From contig CAZAPS010000021.1 in NCBI GenBank assembly GCA_964487355.1, positions 1 through 28,642 on the forward strand: a DNA stretch of 28,642 nt. Reading direction: 5' to 3'. This document shows, piece by piece, positions 8,543 through 14,611 of the stretch. The notes beneath the pieces were generated by a model. The model was given only the letters and a program-made list of their open reading frames with translations. It ran no database searches and was not told where the DNA came from. Position numbers and translations under genes: made by a program. This DNA comes from JAXGYX01 sp964487355. Lineage in GTDB: Bacteria > Bacillota > Clostridia > Saccharofermentanales > Fastidiosipilaceae. The stretch's first letter is position 1; every line of letters begins with the position of its first letter.

Positions 8543-8574
8543 TTGCGTGCTGTGCCGCGTTCGGCTAGTATAAA
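8543..8574 (+). promoter_or_regulatory. Possible promoter for mreC-mreD-pbp2
   Basis: TTGCGT at 8543-8548 is followed after 17 bp by TAGTAT (8566-8571), which overlaps TATAAA (8569-8574, 20-bp spacing). Either could act as the -10 element. The transcription start would be near 8580, about 30 nt before the mreC ATG. The rest of the 167-base gap holds a repeated ACACCGAA octamer, a weak 5-bp hairpin at 8474-8489 and no convincing terminator. Confidence 0.45.
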
Positions 8575-8610
8575 ATGATTATGTATGCGGTGGAAGAATA
8601 GGTAGTTTTC

Positions 8611-9486
8611 ATGAATAAGAAAAAATTCAATCGTCTGACCATTGTTATGATTGTGGTTGTGCTGTTGTTGGCGATCATCGCCTGGGCGCTTGTGCCCGGC
8701 AGCTGGCTAAACCATGTGACCACACCGTTCACAGCCACCTATCAACCGCTCAAGTCGGGTGTGGATCACGCTTCGAACGGTGTCAGCGGGTTCTTCCAAT
8801 CCGTCGCGGACGGTATGGAGATTCGCAGACATAATGAACAGCTTGAAGAGGAAAACGCCGTGCTGAGGCAGCAGGTCAAAGATTTGGAAGCTGAAAATGT
8901 CAAGTATCAGGAACTGAAGCAGGCGCTTCAGATCAAAGATAAATTTGACGCTTATGAAGTGAAACACGCCTCGGTCATGAGTCGCGGCTATGGAAACCTC
9001 TTTGATTCTTTTACGATCAACTTGGGCGCCTCGGACGGATTGTCCCAAGATTTTCGAGCCGGCTACGCCGTGGTGGACGCGGACATGCATTTGGTGGGAC
9101 GAGTCAGCAACATCGATCACAGCGGCGCGAAAGTGATCCCGTTGCTTAGTGAGGGATTTACCGTGACCGGTAAGATCAATCGCACAGGTGGCGCGGTGCT
9201 GCGCGTGCACGGAGATTTGTCACTGATTTCAAATGGGCTGTGCCTGGTGGACGGGATACCGAAATCTGCCGTTTTACAACCCGGTGACGAGGTGGTCAGC
9301 GACGGGGCGGGCGGACTGTTCCCTCCGGGGTTGCCTGTGGGAACCATCGTCGAGGTCAAGACCGGTGAGACCGGAGAGCAGCTCGCCACGCTGCAGCCAT
9401 ATTCGCGCATCGATGAATTGACCGATGTTTTTGTTCTTGTGGGACGCGAAACTACATCCACGGAGGAGAATCATGAGGCGCCGTGA
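8611..9486 (+). CDS. mreC: Rod shape-determining protein MreC
   Basis: A single-pass inner-membrane protein with an extracytoplasmic part that links the cell-elongation machinery to class B penicillin-binding proteins. The 291-residue length is typical. Residues about 9-30 form one hydrophobic anchor after a short basic N-terminus. Residues about 70-112 are a Glu/Leu-rich coiled coil (LEEENAVLRQQVKDLEAEN), followed by the two beta-barrel domains (DVADMHLVGRV-like and GDEVVSDGAGGLFPPGLPVG stretches). The ribosome binding site is weak (AGGTAG). Its last 14 nt overlap the mreD start. The usual upstream partner mreB is absent. Confidence 0.92.
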   Translation: MNKKKFNRLTIVMIVVVLLLAIIAWALVPGSWLNHVTTPFTATYQPLKSGVDHASNGVSGFFQSVADGMEIRRHNEQLEEENAVLRQQVKDLEAENVKYQELKQALQIKDKFDAYEVKHASVMSRGYGNLFDSFTINLGASDGLSQDFRAGYAVVDADMHLVGRVSNIDHSGAKVIPLLSEGFTVTGKINRTGGAVLRVHGDLSLISNGLCLVDGIPKSAVLQPGDEVVSDGAGGLFPPGLPVGTIVEVKTGETGEQLATLQPYSRIDELTDVFVLVGRETTSTEENHEAP

Positions 9487-10048
9487 TCGATTTAGACGAA
9501 TTTTTGTATATGCTTTATATATACTGATCACCGGAATCGTCCAATTTCAATGGCCTGAAAGCTGGGGCGCCTGGGGTGTCAAACCCGATTTCATGTTGGT
9601 GCTGACGGTTCTGGCCGGATATTTATACGGCTTCGTCGACGGCGCGGTCGTCGGACTGATTGCGGGCTTTGTCCGCGATTGTCTGGGCTCCAGGGTGTTT
9701 GGTTCGGGAATGTTGATGTTGTTTCTGGCCGGCGTGCTTGCGGCCTCCCTGTTTCAAAGAAATATGAATCGAACCGCCATCACGGTTTTTCTGTCCATCA
9801 TCACCATCACGCTGCTGCTGGATGTGACCATCTTTGTGATTCAGTATTTGATGGTGCGATCCGCGGACATGCGGATGTGGGCGTTTTCCGTGAAGGCCTA
9901 CGCCGGTAAACGTCTGTTGCCTCTTGAACTATTCAATCTTTTCTGCGGATTGCTGACGTTGCCAATCTTTAAGAATCTCGGACCCTATCCCAAACGCGTC
10001 CAGCGAGACCGTTTGACTCAGGGTGTAAGAGGGGAGGAGCTGCTTTGA
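9473..10048 (+). CDS. mreD: Rod shape-determining protein MreD
   Basis: A small polytopic membrane protein of the elongation machinery, 191 residues, with about five hydrophobic segments beginning with FVYALYILITGIVQFQWP. The motif WGVKPDFMLVLTVLAGYLYG is typical of MreD. The frame is open from 9425, but the ATG at 9473 is chosen because GGAGGAG at 9462-9468 lies directly before it and the arginine-rich start MRRRDRFRR makes a normal cytoplasmic N-terminus. The gene overlaps mreC by 14 nt, and its stop overlaps the TTG start of the penicillin-binding protein, so the three genes form one tightly coupled unit. Confidence 0.9.
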   Translation: MRRRDRFRRIFVYALYILITGIVQFQWPESWGAWGVKPDFMLVLTVLAGYLYGFVDGAVVGLIAGFVRDCLGSRVFGSGMLMLFLAGVLAASLFQRNMNRTAITVFLSIITITLLLDVTIFVIQYLMVRSADMRMWAFSVKAYAGKRLLPLELFNLFCGLLTLPIFKNLGPYPKRVQRDRLTQGVRGEELL

Positions 10049-12231
10049 TTCGTGACCGAAATCAACCACGTCAAAAGGGAACGTTCGCTCAAACCGGTTT
10101 TCGTTCCAGAAACAGAAAGAGACGCGTGCTGGATTTTTTGCGCAGTCGATTCGCTGTGGTCGGTATCATTACCGCCCTGATCGGGGCGCTGCTGCTCCAT
10201 TCATTGGCGAAATTGCAGCTGACCGACGCGCAAAAAGTGATGGGCCAGGAAACAAAAGGCGTTTCCCGACAGATGAAGGTGGAGGCGCCGCGCGGAGATA
10301 TCCTCGATGTGAACGGCGTGCCTCTGGCTTATAACAAATATGTGAACAACATCTACATCGCCTATGCGGGGCTGAAAGACAGTGAGCTGAACGCGGTTTT
10401 GCTGGATTTGGCTGAATTGTTTGATGAGTTCGAAGTGACCTATGGTGAGGCGGTTGATCAATATCTTGATCTCGAGACCATGACCTTCGCCATGGAAAAG
10501 GACAAGATGATCGAATGGCAAAAGAACACCAATTATTTAGGTTTGAAAGCTTTGCCGGAAGGAGAAACCGAGTCCTCAAAGGACACTCAGTTTGTCAAAG
10601 AGACTCCACGCGTGTTTTTTGATTTCATGAGTCAAACAAAGTTCAAAATCCCTCAGGACATTCCTTTGGAGGACCAATTCAAGATCTTCCGTTTTCGTTT
10701 TCAACTTTATCTAAATAACTGGTTTTTCATACAAGGTGAACCCATTCCGGTCGCCACCGACGTTCCGGCCGAGCTGGCCGCGATCGTCAGTGAACAAAAC
10801 TATCGCTATATCGGCGTGCTGGACGGAGAATCTCCCCAGCGGAACTATGCCGAAAACGCCGCGGACATCGCGCAGGTGCTCGGCTATGTCGGCAGCATCT
10901 CCGCGGAGGAGATTGACGAGTACACTTCGCGAGGATATTCAAATCAGGAGAAAGTCGGCAAGGCGGGCATTGAGTCGATCGCCGAACAGTATTTGCACGG
11001 CACCAGTGGTGTCAAGCCCTACAACATCTGGACGCCCGATGAAGCTTCACAAAGTCAGGTGACCGAAAGTGGTGGCAAGACTCCATTTTCCGGATATGAC
11101 GTCCAACTGACTGTGCGCATGGATGTTCAGAAGGTCGCGATGGACGCTCTGAAAGAATATGTGGACTCAGTAGCGGCGACCGAGGACGATGTGGATTCGG
11201 CCGGCGCGGCCGGAACCGCGGTCATGATCAACCTCAAGGATGGCGGTTCGATCGTCGCGATGGCGAGTTATCCAAGTTATGATCCGCAAGACTTTATCGA
11301 TATGACGATCGACGAGGAGGCGGCCGCGCGGGTCCAAACCTACTTGCAGGACACCAACCTCAAACCTATGATGAATCGGGCGATCTCTCAGGTGTACGCG
11401 CCCGGATCCACGTTTAAAGCATTTATCGGCGTCGCCGCCGCGGATGAGGAGGTGATCAACGCATCGACCATTTATAACTGCCAGCGATATATGGATGTCG
11501 ACGGCCAGGAGTTTCGTTGCACCGGAAGGCATGGTGAGATCGCGCTCAATGACGCGCTTGCCTATTCTTGTAACATATATTTCTACCACGCGGGCATGAC
11601 GACCGGTATTGACAAGCTGACCGCCGCGCTCAAAGAGTTTAAGCTGGGTGAAAAGACGGGTATTGAACTGTCCGGAGAGGCGTCGGGACTGCGTCCTTCT
11701 CGCGAGATGAAGGCAAGTCTTTATGCCGACCCCGGTGACCAACAGTGGTTTCCGGCGGATACTGCTCAGATCTCCATCGGCCAAGGCCTGAATTCGTATA
11801 CGGTGCTGCAGCTCGCGCGCGCGACCGGAGGCATCGCGACCGGTTACCTGACCAATCCGCATATCATTCGACAGGTGACCGCCCAGGACGGATCAATTGT
11901 CTTCAAATCAGAAGCCGAAGACATTCCGCTGTCTTTTAGCGAGTATGGACTGGATATTGTTCGCCAGGGCATGCGCGAGGTTGTCACCAACCCGGGCTCG
12001 ACATCCTATTCGGAGTTTGGTGAAAGTCCGGTAGCAGTCGCGGGAAAAACCGGTACGGCGGAAACCAATTACGGTGATGGACAGATTCAAACCAATGGCT
12101 TGTTTATTTGTTTCGCCCCCTACGATGATCCCGAGATCGCTGTCGCCGTCGCCGCGGAGAGTGGCGCCAGAGGCGCCGGTGTCAGCAGTGTGGCGTCGGA
12201 GATGATCAAGGCTTATTATGGGGTTTATTAG
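10045..12231 (+). CDS. mrdA: Class B penicillin-binding protein (PBP2/MrdA-type transpeptidase)
   Basis: A membrane-anchored peptidoglycan transpeptidase of the elongation complex, 728 residues. After a basic N-terminus, one anchor spans about residues 40-55 (FAVVGIITALIGALLLHSLA). The dimerisation domain has the EAPRGDILDVNGVPLAYN signature. The transpeptidase domain carries all three active-site motifs: STFK at 455-458 (nucleophile Ser455), SCN at 508-510 and KTG at 668-670. The start is TTG at 10045, overlapping the mreD stop, with GGGGAGGAG about 7 nt upstream. Position after mreCD indicates the elongation PBP rather than the division PBP (FtsI). No glycosyltransferase domain is present, and the partner glycosyltransferase gene rodA is not nearby. 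Confidence 0.94.
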   Translation: MIRDRNQPRQKGTFAQTGFRSRNRKRRVLDFLRSRFAVVGIITALIGALLLHSLAKLQLTDAQKVMGQETKGVSRQMKVEAPRGDILDVNGVPLAYNKYVNNIYIAYAGLKDSELNAVLLDLAELFDEFEVTYGEAVDQYLDLETMTFAMEKDKMIEWQKNTNYLGLKALPEGETESSKDTQFVKETPRVFFDFMSQTKFKIPQDIPLEDQFKIFRFRFQLYLNNWFFIQGEPIPVATDVPAELAAIVSEQNYRYIGVLDGESPQRNYAENAADIAQVLGYVGSISAEEIDEYTSRGYSNQEKVGKAGIESIAEQYLHGTSGVKPYNIWTPDEASQSQVTESGGKTPFSGYDVQLTVRMDVQKVAMDALKEYVDSVAATEDDVDSAGAAGTAVMINLKDGGSIVAMASYPSYDPQDFIDMTIDEEAAARVQTYLQDTNLKPMMNRAISQVYAPGSTFKAFIGVAAADEEVINASTIYNCQRYMDVDGQEFRCTGRHGEIALNDALAYSCNIYFYHAGMTTGIDKLTAALKEFKLGEKTGIELSGEASGLRPSREMKASLYADPGDQQWFPADTAQISIGQGLNSYTVLQLARATGGIATGYLTNPHIIRQVTAQDGSIVFKSEAEDIPLSFSEYGLDIVRQGMREVVTNPGSTSYSEFGESPVAVAGKTGTAETNYGDGQIQTNGLFICFAPYDDPEIAVAVAAESGARGAGVSSVASEMIKAYYGVY

Positions 12232-12248
12232 ACGGTCACGGGGACGAT

Positions 12249-12305
12249 GACAGATCCCGATACGGAATGATCGGTGTAAAAAAACAGGTCTGTCAAACTT
12301 TTTTT
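12249..12305 (+). terminator. Possible terminator after the penicillin-binding protein gene
   Basis: GACAGATC (12249-12256) pairs with GGTCTGTC (12287-12294), including one G-U pair. An inner CCGAT/ATCGG hairpin lies within it, and a run of seven T (12299-12305) follows after 4 nt. The long 30-nt interior and the gap before the T run make this moderate at best. Confidence 0.4.
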
Positions 12306-12333
12306 GTTAAATTGACGCGATTCTCTTGCTCTT

Positions 12334-12383
12334 TTCACAAAAAATGGATAAGCTGTGAATTAAATATTGTTCAAGATTCACAG
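12334..12383 (+). promoter_or_regulatory. Three alternating TTCACA/TGTGAA half-sites, possible operator
   Basis: TTCACA (12334-12339), TGTGAA (12354-12359) and ATTCACAG (12376-12383) alternate in orientation at about 20-22 bp steps. The last two belong to a perfect 8-bp inverted repeat, CTGTGAAT-N15-ATTCACAG. The array ends 32 bases before the start of the methylglyoxal-synthase-like gene. No clear -35/-10 pair was found in this gap. Confidence 0.4.
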
Positions 12384-12414
12384 TAACCCAATGTGTGATG
12401 TGTGGAGGTAGGGT

Positions 12415-12807
12415 GTGAAAATCGTTATTTTAGCTGACAATCGCAAGAATGAATTGCTTTCCAATTTTTGTATCGCTTACAGTCATATTCTGGAATCACA
12501 TGAATTGTATTCCTTGTTCCATACGGCTAAGTTGCTTGAGAGCTCAACCGGTCTTGAGATTACTGGCATCTCGACGGACATAGACAGTAGTTTGGATCAG
12601 TTGGCTTCTCGTGCCCGATATAATGAGGTCGACGCCGTCATTTATATTCAAGATCCGAGTGCTCACGACTACGGCCGTCCGAACACTTTGCTGGAGGCTT
12701 GCGACTTGAACAACATTCCCTACGCGAGCAATCTGGCGTCAGCCGAACTGCTGGTTCTGGCGATAGACCGGGGCGACCTTGATTGGCGTGAGCTGGTTCG
12801 ACCATGA
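12415..12807 (+). CDS. Methylglyoxal-synthase-like protein with degenerate active site
   Basis: This 130-residue protein is clearly related to methylglyoxal synthase (MgsA). It shares the start MKIVILA, the STGLEI stretch at 44-49, VDAVIYIQDP near 72-81 and the end IPYASNLASAELLV...DWRELVRP. The catalytic parts differ. The family phosphate loop TGTTG is LFHTA at residues 34-38. The catalytic GGDQQ is SSLDQ (58-62), with Leu60 where the Asp belongs. The His of the N-terminal AHD is missing through a one-residue deletion. Three residues are lost before HD near residue 84. Methylglyoxal synthesis is therefore unlikely; a binding or regulatory role is possible. The start is GTG at 12415 with GGAGGT 5 nt before. 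Its ATGA overlap couples it to dtd. Family comparison is from memory. Confidence 0.72.
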   Translation: MKIVILADNRKNELLSNFCIAYSHILESHELYSLFHTAKLLESSTGLEITGISTDIDSSLDQLASRARYNEVDAVIYIQDPSAHDYGRPNTLLEACDLNNIPYASNLASAELLVLAIDRGDLDWRELVRP

Positions 12808-13247
12808 AAATGCTGGTGCAACGAGTGGCGTGCGCCGAGGTTGTCATCGATGAAGTCACTGAAGGTTCGATTGACCATGGTCTGTTGGTTTTTCTGGGGA
12901 TTGGTCTGCGGGACACCACCGCGGACGCTGACTATTTGATTCGCAAGCTGCTCAACCTGAGAATCTTCGAGGACGATGTGGGAAAGATGAATTGTTCGGT
13001 GATCGATGTGGATGGCTCCATCCTGCTGATATCTCAATTCACGTTGGAGGCGCGGACAGATAAAGGCAACCGTCCGAGTTTCGCCAAGGCGGCGCCACCC
13101 GATATCGCCCGACCCCTTTATGAATATTGTGTGGATCAATTGAGCGCGTCCGGCATTCATTTGGAGACAGGTGAATTCGGCGCGGCCATGCGTGTGGGAC
13201 TGATCAACGACGGGCCGGTCACGATTATGCTTGATTCCACCTCGTAG
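12804..13247 (+). CDS. dtd: D-aminoacyl-tRNA deacylase
   Basis: Hydrolyses D-amino acids wrongly attached to tRNA, a cytoplasmic quality-control step. The 147 residues match the family length exactly. The hallmark motifs are present: SQFTLEARTDKGNRPSF (substrate pocket, around residues 76-93) and the cross-subunit Gly-cis-Pro region NDGPVT near the C-terminus. The ATG at 12804 overlaps the stop of the preceding methylglyoxal-synthase-like gene (ATGA), so translation is coupled. The next element downstream is the promoter and T-box of pheST. No terminator is obvious between them. Confidence 0.95.
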   Translation: MKMLVQRVACAEVVIDEVTEGSIDHGLLVFLGIGLRDTTADADYLIRKLLNLRIFEDDVGKMNCSVIDVDGSILLISQFTLEARTDKGNRPSFAKAAPPDIARPLYEYCVDQLSASGIHLETGEFGAAMRVGLINDGPVTIMLDSTS

Positions 13248-13314
13248 TTCACGATTTTCGCACACAATTCGAACGCGAGACTACCCGCGCGTTATATTTG
13301 TGGGTGAATTGCGC

Positions 13315-13343
13315 TTTACAGACGAAAAAATGGGTGATAACAT
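13315..13343 (+). promoter_or_regulatory. Promoter for the pheST T-box transcript
   Basis: TTTACA at 13315-13320 and TAACAT at 13338-13343 are separated by 17 bp, and TGa directly before the -10 makes an extended -10. The expected transcription start is about 13350, just before the T-box stem I. Confidence 0.55.
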
Positions 13344-13354
13344 AATTTCTGATC

Positions 13355-13541
13355 GCGACGATGGAGAAAGTAGCGGATCGAAAGGCTGCAGAGAGAAACC
13401 GGCGCTGGGAGGTTTTGCCTGAGGATCGGTGAAGTTCGCTCCGGAGTGAGCATTTAACAAGATTTGAGTGCCGACGGCTTGCCGCCGGAATTCGGGTGGT
13501 ACCGCGGTAATTTTCCGTCCCGTCTCCGGGGCGGTTTTTTT
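13355..13541 (+). promoter_or_regulatory. T-box leader, tRNA-Phe responsive
   Basis: This leader lets uncharged tRNA-Phe promote antitermination of pheST. The T-box core GGGTGGTACCGCGG is at 13494-13507. Its UGGU (13497-13500) can pair with an ACCA tRNA end. Stem I shows the loop-E halves AGTA (13369-13372) and GAA (13431-13433), apical motifs AGAGAG and GCTGGGAGG, and a UUC phenylalanine specifier at 13435-13437. GGG at 13494-13496 can pair with the CCC of 13519-13521 to form the antiterminator, in competition with the terminator stem. It fills almost all of the 311-base gap between dtd and pheS. The family and specificity are consistent with the downstream gene. Confidence 0.92.
13515..13541 (+). 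terminator. T-box controlled intrinsic terminator
   Basis: CCGTCCCG (13515-13522) pairs with CGGGGCGG (13527-13534), with one U-G pair and a 4-nt loop, followed by seven T (13535-13541). It is the terminator half of the pheST T-box switch. Confidence 0.9.
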
Positions 13542-13558
13542 ATGTTTTGGAGGGGAAA

Positions 13559-14590
13559 ATGAATGACATCCGTCAAGAATTAAAAAGCATTAATGAAGAA
13601 TTCAAAAAGGTGTTGGAACAAGCCGACACGTCGCAGATGATCGAGCAGTTGCGCGTCGCATACTTAGGGAAAAAAGGTTACCTGACCAAGGTGTTGCGCG
13701 GCATGGGCAAGCTAAGCAAAGAAGAGCGGCCGCTGATCGGACAGCTCGCGAACGAGGTCCGTGAGGAGATCACGGATTTGTTGGCGACGTTCAAATTGAA
13801 AGTCGAAGCCGCCGAAGTGAATCGTCGCCTGCGGGCCGAATGGATCGACATCAGTCTGCCGGGCACTTTGCCCGAACGTGGCGCGAGACATCCGATCAGC
13901 ATAACGATCGAGACGATTAGCCAAATCTTCATGGGCTTGGGCTATACGATCGCTGAAGGTCCGGAAGTCGAGTGGGTGCACAATAATTTTGATCAGCTGA
14001 GAATTTATGAAGGACATCCTTCCCGCGACAGCAGGGACACATTTTACATAACCGATGACATTTGTTTGCGGACTCAGACATCTCCGGTGCAAATCCGCGT
14101 CATGAATGAATCAAAGCCTCCGATCAAGATCATTTGTCCGGGCAAAGTCTATCGTCCGGACACGCCCGACGCGACTCATTCTCCGATTTTTCACCAAATC
14201 GAAGGGCTGATGGTCGACAAAGATGTCGCGATGAGCGATCTTGTCGGGTCTTTGAAATTGTTCGCCAAAGAACTGTTTGGCGACACGACCGAGATCCGCC
14301 TTCGTCCTCATCATTTCCCGTTCACCGAGCCCAGCTGTGAGGTGGACGTCACCTGCTGGAAATGTGGTGGGTCGGGTTGCGCGACCTGTAAGAATGAAGG
14401 ATTTGTGGAAATCCTGGGAGCGGGCATGGTACATCCTGGTGTGCTTGAGAACTGTGGAATTGATTCAGAGATCTACAGTGGTTTCGCGTTCGGCATCGGT
14501 GTCGAACGAACCGCGATGGCACGCTTCAATATCGACGACATTCGCAATTTATATGACAACAATTTGCGTTTTCTCGAACAGTTTAAATGA
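13559..14590 (+). CDS. pheS: Phenylalanyl-tRNA synthetase alpha subunit
   Basis: Catalytic subunit of the alpha2-beta2 enzyme that charges tRNA-Phe. It has 343 residues. An N-terminal coiled coil contacts tRNA, followed by the class II core with the motif 2 region GKVYRPDTPDATHSPIFHQIEG, the four-cysteine segment CWKCGGSGCATC common in Firmicute PheS, ILGAGMVHPGVL, and motif 3 GFAFGIGVERTAM. The ATG at 13559 is chosen over an in-frame TTG at 13547 because GGAGGGG at 13549-13555 is its ribosome binding site. Expression is set by the T-box leader directly upstream. pheT follows 21 nt after its stop. Confidence 0.97.
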   Translation: MNDIRQELKSINEEFKKVLEQADTSQMIEQLRVAYLGKKGYLTKVLRGMGKLSKEERPLIGQLANEVREEITDLLATFKLKVEAAEVNRRLRAEWIDISLPGTLPERGARHPISITIETISQIFMGLGYTIAEGPEVEWVHNNFDQLRIYEGHPSRDSRDTFYITDDICLRTQTSPVQIRVMNESKPPIKIICPGKVYRPDTPDATHSPIFHQIEGLMVDKDVAMSDLVGSLKLFAKELFGDTTEIRLRPHHFPFTEPSCEVDVTCWKCGGSGCATCKNEGFVEILGAGMVHPGVLENCGIDSEIYSGFAFGIGVERTAMARFNIDDIRNLYDNNLRFLEQFK

Positions 14591-14611
14591 GAAAGAGAGG
14601 CATTGGATTTA

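Noticed and set aside
11167..11862. 231-codon open frame on the - strand inside the penicillin-binding protein gene
   Set aside because: Shadow of the transpeptidase domain; composition rich in Arg/His and no motif.
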